NCBI GenBank assembly: GCA_963821815.1
Contig: CAWGFG010000006.1
Location: 2,604,001 to 2,668,000 of the forward strand
Origin: JASGTU01 sp963821815
GTDB taxonomy: Bacteria > Chloroflexota > Anaerolineae > Caldilineales > Caldilineaceae
DNA length: 64,000 bases
Reading direction: 5' to 3'
Positions 46,811 through 55,274 of the stretch are shown here, one piece after another. Under the pieces are notes generated by a model, which was not told where the DNA came from, ran no database searches, and saw nothing but the letters and a program-made list of their open reading frames with translations. The stretch's first letter is position 1, and every line of letters begins with the position of its first letter. A program made the position numbers and the translations under genes.

Positions 46811-48121
46811 ATGACAATCTTTACCATCGAAGGCGGTCACCGTATCGAAGGTGACATTCGGCCGACCGGGAACAAGAATGCAGCATTGCCGTTGATTGCT
46901 GCCTGTTTGCTCACAGATGAACCGGTTGTTCTGCACAACTTGCCGGATATCGGCGACGTGCGCACGATGCTGCAGATACTGTCTGAACTGGGCGTCGCCG
47001 TACAACGAGAAGGCACAACAGTCACATTGGACGCCAGCGGCGTGCACAGCAGTTCACCGGACGCCGTCCTCTTTAGCCAGATTCGCGGCTCCTTGACGCT
47101 CATGGGCCCATTGCTGGCGCGGCATGGTCACTTCTCCGTCGAAACAACTGCAGGAGGCGACGACATCGGTCGCCGGCGTATCGACACTCATTTGCAAGTC
47201 TTTGAAGCATTAGGCTGTACCCTCGTCCGAAACGGCAAATTTGAATTAAGCGCCAACGGCCGTCTGCACGGCTGTGACATACTGCTGGACGAGGCTTCAG
47301 TAACCGCCACAGAAAACGGACTGATGGCAGCCTCGCTCGCCGACGGCGTTACCGTGTTGCGTAACGCAGCCAGCGAACCCCATGTGCAAGATGTCTGTAA
47401 TCTGCTCATCTCCATGGGCTGCCCCATCGAGGGCATTGGCAGCAATGTATTGACCATTCATGGTCAGAAATCACTGGGCGGCGGTGAAATTTACATTAGT
47501 CCGGACTTTATTGAGGTCGGCAGCTACATCGGCCTGGGTGCAGTCACACCCGGCGAGTTGCGCATCAAAGGCATTGTGCCGGACCATTTACGCATGGTCG
47601 ACATGATCTTTGGCGAACGGTTGGGCGTGAGTATGCGCCAAGTTGTGGATGACGACGAGCCCGCCGGCTGTAAGTACAGCCTTGTGGTGCCCGGCGAACA
47701 GTCGCTGTGCATCAAATCGGATTTTGGCGGCGCTGTGCCACAGATCGACGACGCTCCTTGGCCTGCGTTTCCGCCAGACCTCATGAGCATCGCACTGTTG
47801 GTGGCGACCCAAGCTGAAGGCACAGTCATCATCCACGAGAAAATGTACGAAAGTCGTCTCTATTTCGTGGACAAGCTCATCACCATGGGCGCGCAGATCA
47901 TCCTATGTGATCCACATCGAGCCGTGGTCGTCGGACCACGTCGCTTGGTCGGTCAGCAGGTGACCAGCCCGGACATTCGCGCCGGCATGGCGTTGGTGCT
48001 GGCTGCGCTGGCAGCCGACGGCGTAACAACCATCGGTAACGTGCAACAGATCGATCGTGGCTATCACAAGATCGATGATAAACTGCGTAAGCTTGGCGCA
48101 AAAATTGAGCGGTCGGAATAG
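46811..48121 (+). CDS. murA: UDP-N-acetylglucosamine 1-carboxyvinyltransferase, Cys to Asp at the fosfomycin site
   Basis: First committed step of peptidoglycan synthesis, adding enolpyruvyl from PEP to UDP-GlcNAc. 436 residues; GGAGGG lies seven bases before the ATG. PEP-binding K22-N23 are present in GNKNAALP. The flexible catalytic loop, PGGCAIG in most bacteria, reads A114-G-G-D-D-I-G120, so the catalytic, fosfomycin-alkylated Cys is D117. Natural C-to-D enzymes (mycobacteria, Chlamydia, Borrelia) are active and fosfomycin resistant. Other motifs: RRRIDTHLQVFEALG, the ASVTATENGLMAA region and the C-terminal FVDKLITMGA, RAGMALVLAAL. Its presence indicates that the organism makes peptidoglycan. 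Confidence 0.95.
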   Translation: MTIFTIEGGHRIEGDIRPTGNKNAALPLIAACLLTDEPVVLHNLPDIGDVRTMLQILSELGVAVQREGTTVTLDASGVHSSSPDAVLFSQIRGSLTLMGPLLARHGHFSVETTAGGDDIGRRRIDTHLQVFEALGCTLVRNGKFELSANGRLHGCDILLDEASVTATENGLMAASLADGVTVLRNAASEPHVQDVCNLLISMGCPIEGIGSNVLTIHGQKSLGGGEIYISPDFIEVGSYIGLGAVTPGELRIKGIVPDHLRMVDMIFGERLGVSMRQVVDDDEPAGCKYSLVVPGEQSLCIKSDFGGAVPQIDDAPWPAFPPDLMSIALLVATQAEGTVIIHEKMYESRLYFVDKLITMGAQIILCDPHRAVVVGPRRLVGQQVTSPDIRAGMALVLAALAADGVTTIGNVQQIDRGYHKIDDKLRKLGAKIERSE

Positions 48122-48295
48122 AGTCAGCGTCATTGGCAGCTCGCCAGGAAATGGATTAAGGGTTTCGTCAGTTGCGAGAGTTCCCAGACGCGAGGTCAAG
48201 CGCCTAGAATACATTCCGCAAGCATCTTAATGGTTACGCACCGAATAGACAGGCGTCAACCATTCTGCAATCACAGTACAGGTAAGGATATTGGT

Positions 48296-49501
48296 ATGGC
48301 TGAGTTTGATATCGCACAAGTGCGGGCTGAAGTTGCTGCACAACGTGCGGATATACTTGCATTTCTGAAGGAACTGGTTGCGATTCCGTCCATGGACTCG
48401 CAGATTGGCCTAGTGGGCGAGCGAGCACAGCAGGAGATGCTGAAGCTGGGTTTTCGCGATGTGCGATTCGACAGTATGGGCAACACGTTGGGTTGCATGG
48501 GAGAGGGGCCGCGCATCCTGCTCTACGACAGCCATATTGACACCGTCGGCATCGGCAACCAGGACGAATGGGAATGGGATCCCTTCACCGGCAAGGTCGA
48601 GGAGGGTCGATTCTATGCCCGTGGCGCTTGCGACGAAAAGGGCAGCACGCCCGGCATGATCTACGGCATCGCACTGGCCCACAAGCTCGGACTCTTGGAC
48701 GGATGGACAGTGTACTACTTCGGTAACATGGAAGAATGGTGTGATGGCATATCCGGCCATGCGCTGGTCGAGCACGAAGGCCTGCGGCCAGACTACGTCG
48801 TCATAGGCGAGCCCACAAAGATGCAGGTCTACCGCGGTCACAAGGGCCGCATCGAGATGCAGATCATCGCCAAGGGGCGCAGCGCACACGCGGCTAGCAA
48901 CCAGCTCGGCGACAACGCTATCTACAAAGTGAATCCCATCATCGATGCCATCAGTAGATTGGAGCCAGAGCTGGGTGACGACCCGTTCTTGGGCCATGGC
49001 AAGATTACGGTGACAGACATGGTCGTGGAAACGCCCAGCATCAATGCAGTACCCAACCAGGCGACTGTCTTTATCGATCGCCGGCTGACGTTTGGCGAGT
49101 CCGCCGAATCGGCGATGCAGCAGGTTCGCGATCTAGCGTCGCCAGAGCAACTGGCTCGCGGCGAAATACGAGTCGAGATGCTGCACTATGACGAACCCAG
49201 CTACACCGGCTTCGTCTTTCCGGTGGATAAGTATTTCCCGGCATGGGCGCTGGACGAGGACCATCCGTTTGTGCAGGCAGGTTTAGAAACGGCCAAAGCC
49301 ATTGGCTTGCCAGAGCACCCTGCCGGCAAGTGGAATTTCAGCACCAACGGGATCTATTGGGCGGGCAAGGCGGGCATCCCTTCCATCGGCTTCGGCCCTG
49401 GTGAGGAGGAGACGGCGCACACGGTGCACGACAATGTGCTGCTGGAAGACGTGGTGAAAGCCACCGAGTTCTATACCATTTTGCCGGCGCTGATCCCATA
49501 G
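48296..49501 (+). CDS. ygeY: M20-family hydrolase, YgeY type
   Basis: 401 residues from ATG 48296 with AAGGA eight bases upstream. M20 metallohydrolase: DSHIDTV supplies the first zinc His/Asp, GACDEKGSTPGMIYGIALA the bridging Asp, EEWCDG the general-base Glu pair, IGEPT a downstream ligand, and HTVHDNV the last His. YgeY-type proteins are found with carbamate kinase YqeA in E. coli, in a gene set linked to selenium-dependent purine or xanthine catabolism, and the carbamate kinase follows here after 56 bases. The substrate remains uncertain; ureido, N-acyl or dipeptide compounds are possible. Confidence 0.88.
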   Translation: MAEFDIAQVRAEVAAQRADILAFLKELVAIPSMDSQIGLVGERAQQEMLKLGFRDVRFDSMGNTLGCMGEGPRILLYDSHIDTVGIGNQDEWEWDPFTGKVEEGRFYARGACDEKGSTPGMIYGIALAHKLGLLDGWTVYYFGNMEEWCDGISGHALVEHEGLRPDYVVIGEPTKMQVYRGHKGRIEMQIIAKGRSAHAASNQLGDNAIYKVNPIIDAISRLEPELGDDPFLGHGKITVTDMVVETPSINAVPNQATVFIDRRLTFGESAESAMQQVRDLASPEQLARGEIRVEMLHYDEPSYTGFVFPVDKYFPAWALDEDHPFVQAGLETAKAIGLPEHPAGKWNFSTNGIYWAGKAGIPSIGFGPGEEETAHTVHDNVLLEDVVKATEFYTILPALIP

Positions 49502-49530
49502 GCGAGCGCCATTGATTGCATTCGGCATTA

Positions 49531-49547
49531 TGCGCCAATGTGGCGCA
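49531..49547. promoter_or_regulatory. Palindrome just upstream of the carbamate kinase gene
   Basis: TGCGCCA-ATG-TGGCGCA (49531-49547) is a perfect 7-3-7 inverted repeat. TAGAAT follows at 49550-49555 and the ATG begins at 49564, so if TAGAAT is a -10, the palindrome lies in the spacer. Operator or small terminator of the preceding gene. Confidence 0.4.
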
Positions 49548-49563
49548 CCTAGAATAAGTGACC

Positions 49564-50571
49564 ATGCCTGATCATTCGCCCATTGCCGTTATCGCCATTG
49601 GCGGTAACTCGCTCATCAAAGATGCTAAGCGTCCAGAGGTCGAACACCAGTGGGACGCTGTGCGTGAGACAGCCAGACTCATTGCCAACTTGATCGAATC
49701 CGGCTGGCGAGCGGTGGTTACGCATGGCAATGGTCCGCAGGTTGGCTATATACTGCGACGCAACGAGCTCGCTATCCCCCATGTACACACGACGCCGATG
49801 GACCTAATTGTTGCGGATACGCAAGGCAGTATCGGATATATGCTGCAGCAGGCGCTTAGCAACGAGTTCTTCCAACGCAAGCTGTCATTGCGCTGCGTGA
49901 CGTGTGTGACGCAGACGCTGGTAGATCGCAGCGATCCGGCTTTTGGCAAGCCGACGAAACCCATCGGTGGTTTCCTCGACAAAGCCAGCGCTCAGCACTT
50001 CGAGCAGAGCGGCTGGACGGTCATCGACGATGCGGGGCGTGGTAGGCGACGCGTTGTCGCCTCGCCGCAGCCGATAGCCATTCTGGAAGAAGAGGCCATC
50101 CGCGATGGGGTCAACGCAGGCTGGGTGATTATCGCTGTAGGCGGCGGCGGCATTCCCGTCGCTCGCAACGAGAGCGGAGAACTGCGCGGTGTGACCGCTG
50201 TAATCGACAAAGACTTGGCTAGTGGATTGCTGGCGACGCGATTGAACGCCGATCTATTTCTAATCAGCACCGGCATCGATAGAATCGCTCTGAATTATCG
50301 CAAGAGAAACCAAACATTCTTGGACGAGGTCACGGTGAGCCAGTTGAAACAGTTTACAGCAGAAGGGCACTTTGCGCCTGGCAGCATGCTACCCAAGATC
50401 GAAGCCTGTATCCGCTTTATGGAGCAAACTAAAAATCCGAATGCACACTGTGTTATTACCTCACCGGAGAACCTCGAAAGTGCCGCCAATGGCAACGCCG
50501 GCACGCGCATAACACAAGGCGAAACTGACAGTCAGCCATTTGGCGCCGGTAGTCTGTTAAAGAGATCATAA
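49564..50571 (+). CDS. arcC: Carbamate kinase
   Basis: Makes ATP from carbamoyl phosphate and ADP (or the reverse) in arginine, agmatine or purine degradation. 335 residues from ATG 49564; a GTG at 49558 is possible. Amino-acid-kinase fold: IAIGGNSLIKD at the N-terminus, THGNGPQVG, QGSIGYMLQQALSN, KPIGGF, VIDDAGRGRRRVVASPQP, AVGGGGIPV, VIDKDLASGLLATRL and APGSMLPKIEA. These are all the family's blocks. Paired with the YgeY-like hydrolase, as in the YgeY/YqeA set of E. coli. Confidence 0.94.
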   Translation: MPDHSPIAVIAIGGNSLIKDAKRPEVEHQWDAVRETARLIANLIESGWRAVVTHGNGPQVGYILRRNELAIPHVHTTPMDLIVADTQGSIGYMLQQALSNEFFQRKLSLRCVTCVTQTLVDRSDPAFGKPTKPIGGFLDKASAQHFEQSGWTVIDDAGRGRRRVVASPQPIAILEEEAIRDGVNAGWVIIAVGGGGIPVARNESGELRGVTAVIDKDLASGLLATRLNADLFLISTGIDRIALNYRKRNQTFLDEVTVSQLKQFTAEGHFAPGSMLPKIEACIRFMEQTKNPNAHCVITSPENLESAANGNAGTRITQGETDSQPFGAGSLLKRS

Positions 50572-50809
50572 CATCTATTTGTTATACTATGTGTTGCAGC
50601 TATAACGTTTTCAACCGATTCTGGCTCTGTGTGCGGCTGCCAGGATGTTCACAAATCTGAATGCAGTAGCCAACAGAATCCTCCGACAGCGTCGTAGGGC
50701 GACGTGAAAAAAACTGAACAATATTGTAGAATTGTGTTGTAGGCTTCAAAGCACGTTCTGGTTTCGGGCGCAATCGACTATATATGTGCACAAAGGTTAG
50801 CAAGCTTAC

Positions 50810-52513
50810 GTGGAAACTGCCATAAACAAAAGCGAATTGGGTGCAACGCAACGATCCGCTACCGGCATTTTCGCCGGGCGAAAAGGGCGGCAAAGAAAAG
50901 AGGCGTTGCTCGCCTATCTATTCCTTGCTCCGTCCATACTTATCGTCGGCCTTTTTGGCATTTTCCCTCTCATCTTCGCTACATATCAGAGTTCATTACG
51001 CGGCCTGAACAAGATCAATGGTCGTTACGATAGCCTGTTCAACTACGTCAAAGCCATGAACAATCTGGCGTATGTGCTGTTTTTTTGGCTAGCCGTCCTT
51101 CTGGTATTCATGTCGATCCGATCGCTTCTCAAAGGCAGACGCGAGGCGATAGAAGAGCAGCATCCATTCTGGATCTGGGCGCCTGCGGGAGTGGCTATCG
51201 GCGTCAGTATGCTGCTCTTTATCTTTTTCATCTTCAAAGCGTTGCCGCAACTCCTGGAAGTGCCGGCGCAGATGCGCGGTATGGGATCGAATCCCACCCT
51301 TTTCCGGCAACTGGCGGTTGAGGCGCTCATGCAGCCACAGATTCTAGTGTGGCTGTGGTTGGCGATAGGCGTGCTCACTGTAGGCATCCTATTGCGCGCC
51401 TATGTGGCCCGTCATGTGACCTTCCGCGATGTCGAGCACAGCAGCATGGGCACATTCGTCATGGCTACGGTCATGATACTCGGCGCCATCGGACTGACTT
51501 ATGTGACGTTGACCGATATACACAATGCCTACGCGATTGCGTTGGAAGCTGGTGAAGAGCTGGATATCTGGTCACAGATCATTATCATCAGTGCTGGATT
51601 CCTCTTGTTGCTCATCGCCTGGCGGCTGTGGGATAGCGCGAGCTACAGGGATTCCAACATCAGCGTTGTCTTGCGTCTCGGCGGCGCCGCCATGTTGCTC
51701 GTGGGGGCATGGTTCCTCATCGGGGAGTTGCCACGCGTCCTATCCGCCGGCGACAGCACCTGGTGGTACGGTATTTTAAATACGTTCTATTACTCGCTTG
51801 GCACCATTCCGCTGCAGTTGGGCATTGCACTATTATTAGCAACGCTTCTGTTCCAGGATGTGTGGGGCAAAGCAGGTTTTCGCATTATCTATTTTCTGCC
51901 CTATATCGCGCCGATCGTCGGTACGGCAGCCGTCTTCCGCATCATATTCTCCCGCCGACCCAACGCGCCGGTCAACTCAATCATGACGGCGCTGGGCATG
52001 AATCCCCTGGACTGGTTGGATGATCCGACCGGCATCTTCCAAATGTTTTTGGGCAATAGCGTTTCTCTGCCACAGTGGGCGGCGGGCCCGAGTTTGGCGC
52101 TGGTTGTGATTATCCTCTACGGCACGTGGACGTTCATCGGATTCAATACGGTAATATTCATGGCAGGCCTGGGCAGCATCCCCAGGGAATTGTATGAAGC
52201 AGCCGCTATCGACGGTGCAGGACGTTGGCCGCAATTCCGCAATATCACATTACCGCTTCTGTCGCCCACTATCTACTTCCTGACGCTGTATTCGGTCATC
52301 GGCACGTTCAAGGCGTTTAATCACATCTACGTCCTGCGAACAGGTGCAGCACTGGGCACAACGGATACAGCCAGTATCGTCATTTTCCAAATATTCAAGC
52401 GCGACACGCGCTTTGGGTATGCGTCCGCCCTAGCCATTCTACTGCTCTTGATCATTCTCGCTTTGACGGCGGTCAACAATCGGCTAGCAAGTAAGCGGGT
52501 GTTCTATGGTTAG
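50810..52513 (+). CDS. Sugar ABC transporter permease (MalF-like) with a large hydrophobic insertion
   Basis: CUT1-type permease, 567 residues against about 290-310 for usual relatives. GTG start at 50810 with only a weak AAGG upstream. After a basic N-terminus comes helix 1 (LAYLFLAPSILIVGLFGIFPL, YQSSLRG). Residues about 75-315 then hold six or seven extra hydrophobic segments and charged loops that interrupt the normal order. The canonical core resumes with ILNTFYYSLGTIPLQLGIALL, FLPYIAPIVGTAAVFRIIF and the EAA loop LYEAAAIDGAGRWPQFRNITLP. E. coli MalF also has extra length, but as a periplasmic P2 domain rather than helices. The next gene overlaps by eight bases. Confidence 0.93.
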   Translation: METAINKSELGATQRSATGIFAGRKGRQRKEALLAYLFLAPSILIVGLFGIFPLIFATYQSSLRGLNKINGRYDSLFNYVKAMNNLAYVLFFWLAVLLVFMSIRSLLKGRREAIEEQHPFWIWAPAGVAIGVSMLLFIFFIFKALPQLLEVPAQMRGMGSNPTLFRQLAVEALMQPQILVWLWLAIGVLTVGILLRAYVARHVTFRDVEHSSMGTFVMATVMILGAIGLTYVTLTDIHNAYAIALEAGEELDIWSQIIIISAGFLLLLIAWRLWDSASYRDSNISVVLRLGGAAMLLVGAWFLIGELPRVLSAGDSTWWYGILNTFYYSLGTIPLQLGIALLLATLLFQDVWGKAGFRIIYFLPYIAPIVGTAAVFRIIFSRRPNAPVNSIMTALGMNPLDWLDDPTGIFQMFLGNSVSLPQWAAGPSLALVVIILYGTWTFIGFNTVIFMAGLGSIPRELYEAAAIDGAGRWPQFRNITLPLLSPTIYFLTLYSVIGTFKAFNHIYVLRTGAALGTTDTASIVIFQIFKRDTRFGYASALAILLLLIILALTAVNNRLASKRVFYG

Positions 52514-53426
52514 CCAAGTGACTCCGACTCCAGCCACAGCGGCGAAACCGGTAGCTGAACCGGTTGTGAAGAATGCGACTAAGCCGCCGCGTAAGCCGTT
52601 CAATTTGGGCGACATCTTTGCCTATTCGTTTCTTATTCTTGGCGCTGCAATTGCCATTGTTCCGTTCTTGTATACGGTCAGCGTTTCGCTAATGAACCTA
52701 ACGGAGGCGACAGGCGGCGCGTGGTTGCCCAGTACACCTCAATGGAGCAACTATGCGCGGGCATGGAACGACGCCAATTTCTCATTGTATTTTTGGAATA
52801 GCGTTAAGATCACGTTCATCACCGTGGGCGGCACGCTTGTTTTTTGTACGTTAGCCGCCTATGCATTCGCTTGGATGGAATTTCCCGGCAAGAGTTTGCT
52901 GTTCGCCTTGCTACTGTCGACCCTAATGTTGCCGGAAGCCGTGGTCTGGGTGCCGAATTTCATCACGGTTTCCTGGCTGGGTAAGTTCACGCCCATTCCG
53001 TGGTTAAACAATTGGCCGGCACTGACGATTCCGTTTATGGCAGGTGCTTTCGGTATTTTCTTGTTGCGCCAGTTCTTTCAACAGATTCCACGTGAGTTGT
53101 GGGATTCAGCCCAGATCGACGGTGCGGGTCATCTACGATACCTGTTCCGCGTCATCGTACCGTTGTCCATGGCGCCCATCATGACCCTGGCGTTGTTCGG
53201 TTTCATCGGTTCGTGGAATGCGTTGGCGTGGCCTATCCTTGTGACGTCTACGCCGGACTGGCGACCTATTTCGTATGGCATGCTGGCATTCCTGGACGAA
53301 GCGGGTGCCCAGTTTCACCTGCAAATGGCGGGCGCCGTTATTACGATGGTGCCCATCCTGATCATCTATTTCTTCACACAGCGACTCTTTATCGAAGGCA
53401 TTGCAACATCGGGGCTGAAGGGGTAA
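52506..53426 (+). CDS. Sugar ABC transporter permease (MalG-like)
   Basis: 306 residues, starting inside the end of the previous gene (eight-base overlap), so translation is coupled. A proline/alanine-rich cytoplasmic tail (about 1-35), then six helices; SWLGKFTPIPWLNNWPALTI follows the third. The ATPase-docking EAA loop reads LWDSAQIDGAGHLRYLFRVIVP, and the C-terminal IYFFTQRLFIEGIATSGLKG ends in the family's G-L-K-G. It forms a heterodimer with the long MalF-like protein. The binding-protein gene follows after 264 bases. No ATPase gene is present here. Confidence 0.95.
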   Translation: MVSQVTPTPATAAKPVAEPVVKNATKPPRKPFNLGDIFAYSFLILGAAIAIVPFLYTVSVSLMNLTEATGGAWLPSTPQWSNYARAWNDANFSLYFWNSVKITFITVGGTLVFCTLAAYAFAWMEFPGKSLLFALLLSTLMLPEAVVWVPNFITVSWLGKFTPIPWLNNWPALTIPFMAGAFGIFLLRQFFQQIPRELWDSAQIDGAGHLRYLFRVIVPLSMAPIMTLALFGFIGSWNALAWPILVTSTPDWRPISYGMLAFLDEAGAQFHLQMAGAVITMVPILIIYFFTQRLFIEGIATSGLKG

Positions 53427-53592
53427 TTTACAGCAATGCGCAACCGAAGCTACTGTGCGGCTGGAGACAGAGCATACTCTTGGGCAGAGCACCGTTATCT
53501 GTTATAGGCTTGCGGATTCATTGAAAGGCGCCTTATTCAGGCGATCTCGTAGTATTCCGGAAGTGTATATATTGTGAGGTAGATTTATTATC

Positions 53593-53607
53593 ATGTCACT
53601 GACATGC
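53593..53607. promoter_or_regulatory. Perfect 15-bp palindrome upstream of the sugar-binding protein gene
   Basis: CATGTCA-C-TGACATG, perfect arms with a one-base centre, 84 bases before the ATG at 53691. Candidate operator of the sugar system; the regulator is unknown (a LacI-type or RpiR-type protein could bind). Confidence 0.45.
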
Positions 53608-53690
53608 AACTGTAGTTCCAGTGGCATACAAGTTCAAGTCAGTAGTCCAAAGGTTCAAATTCCTATGAATCAACAAGGAGACCAATACCA

Positions 53691-55124
53691 ATGAAAAACA
53701 GAAATATCTGGCTGATTGCATTGCTTGCTGCGGTTCTGATGATTGCAGCAGCTTGCGCCGCACCAGCACCTGCCACAACCGAAGCACCGGCTGCAGACAA
53801 CAGCGCAGCAACACCAGCAGAGACAACTGCTTCTGCAGACGCGAGCGGAGTGGAGCTGGCGACTGAAGGCCCACTAGCCGGCGTCGATCCGAGTGGTCAG
53901 ACAATTGTATGGTGGCACAACCACACCGGCACCCGCGATGAGCAACTGTCGGAACTCATTGCCCAGTTCAATGCCGAGAACGCGTATGGCATTACGCTTG
54001 ATTCTCAAAGCCAGGGCGGCTACGATGAGATCCGCGACAAGATGAACGCCAGCGTCGCAGCCGGTGAAGCGCCGGCAGCGCTACTAGCCGGCTATCAGAA
54101 TGACGAGGCTTTCTATCAGCTCAACGGCGCGCTGACTGACATGAATACCTATGTCTACGATCCGTTCTGGGGCCTGACTGAAGAAGAGCTCGCTGATTTC
54201 TTCCCGGGATTCCTTGAGCAGAGTGTGCACCCGGCCTTCGACAACATGCGACTTGGCTTCCCGCCAAACCGCTCCGTCGAGGTGCTCTACTACAACCAGA
54301 CTTGGCTGGAAGAACTCGGTTTCGACGGCCCGCCAACCACGCCTGAAGAGTTCAAGCAAATGGCCTGCGCAGCAGCGGAAGCCAACGGCGACGGCACTGG
54401 TGGTTATATCCTGCGTGACGACGCCTCCGCTACAGCTTCCTGGACCATGGCCTTCGGCGGCAGCATTCTGACCGAAGACGGCAAGTCGTACGCCTACAAC
54501 ACGCCGGCTACAGTGGATGCGCTCACGCTTCTGAAGGAAATGAACGACGAGGGTTGCGCATACTTCTTCACCGAGGGCTACCCGAATACTGAGTTCGCCG
54601 GTCGACGCGCCATTTTCACTCAGGGCTCAACCTCCGGAATGCCATTCTATCAGAACGACATCGACACGGTTGCGGCAGAGGAAGGCCGTGACCCGGACGT
54701 TTGGGGCGTCGCCGCAATTCCGTATACCACCGACGAGCCAGTCCTGAACGTCTATGGCGGCGACATCATCATGACCAAGACCACGCCGGAGCAGGAATTG
54801 GCTGCGTGGACCTTCGTTAAATGGTTCACTCAGCCCGAAATACAGGCTGAGTGGGATCGCATCAGCGGTTACTTCCCGACCCGTGCCGGTACTGAGCAGT
54901 ATCTGGGCGACATCATTGCCGAAATGCCGCAGTATGGTCAGGCGCTGGCGCTGCTTCCCTATGGCACCTATGAGCCGCAGTTGATCTCGTACCAGGGTGT
55001 GCGCGATGCCGCACAGCAGGCCTACAACGAGGTCATGCAGGGCGCCGACGTGCAGGCTACCATGGATGCGCTGACGGCTGAAGCGAATGACCTGCAGCAA
55101 GAGCTGATGGCTGAGATTCAATAG
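53691..55124 (+). CDS. Sugar ABC transporter substrate-binding lipoprotein (CUT1 family)
   Basis: 477 residues; AAGGAG lies ten bases before the ATG. Lipobox AAAC followed by an Ala/Pro/Thr tether. Mature SBP family 1 pattern: TIVWWHNHTGTRDEQLSEL, LAGYQNDEAFYQLNGALTDM, VEVLYYNQTWLEELGF and NVYGGDIIMTKTTPEQELAAWTFVKW. It cooperates with the two permeases just upstream and differs clearly from the orphan paralogue at 24764. A terminator follows. Confidence 0.95.
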   Translation: MKNRNIWLIALLAAVLMIAAACAAPAPATTEAPAADNSAATPAETTASADASGVELATEGPLAGVDPSGQTIVWWHNHTGTRDEQLSELIAQFNAENAYGITLDSQSQGGYDEIRDKMNASVAAGEAPAALLAGYQNDEAFYQLNGALTDMNTYVYDPFWGLTEEELADFFPGFLEQSVHPAFDNMRLGFPPNRSVEVLYYNQTWLEELGFDGPPTTPEEFKQMACAAAEANGDGTGGYILRDDASATASWTMAFGGSILTEDGKSYAYNTPATVDALTLLKEMNDEGCAYFFTEGYPNTEFAGRRAIFTQGSTSGMPFYQNDIDTVAAEEGRDPDVWGVAAIPYTTDEPVLNVYGGDIIMTKTTPEQELAAWTFVKWFTQPEIQAEWDRISGYFPTRAGTEQYLGDIIAEMPQYGQALALLPYGTYEPQLISYQGVRDAAQQAYNEVMQGADVQATMDALTAEANDLQQELMAEIQ

Positions 55125-55149
55125 CCCTCTCGCTCATTAGTACGGATAG

Positions 55150-55180
55150 AAAGAGCGCCAGCACATGCCGGCGCTCTTTT
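55150..55180 (+). terminator. Intrinsic terminator of the sugar importer
   Basis: Ten-base stem AAAGAGCGCC / GGCGCTCTTT (55150-55159, 55170-55179) and trailing T, 26 bases after the stop, then TTTCATTC. Confidence 0.85.
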
Positions 55181-55274
55181 CATTTCATTCTTTTCCTTCT
55201 TTATTCCGTGGTTGGCCATATCCACTTGTCCTGCTCGCCGAACAAGTCAAAGGAACCAAGTATTACCGCACACA

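Noticed and set aside
53625..53665. tRNA-like TTCAAAT loop sequence upstream of the sugar-binding gene
   Set aside because: No acceptor stem, anticodon arm or CCA; the stretch is just a repeated AAGTTCAA pattern.
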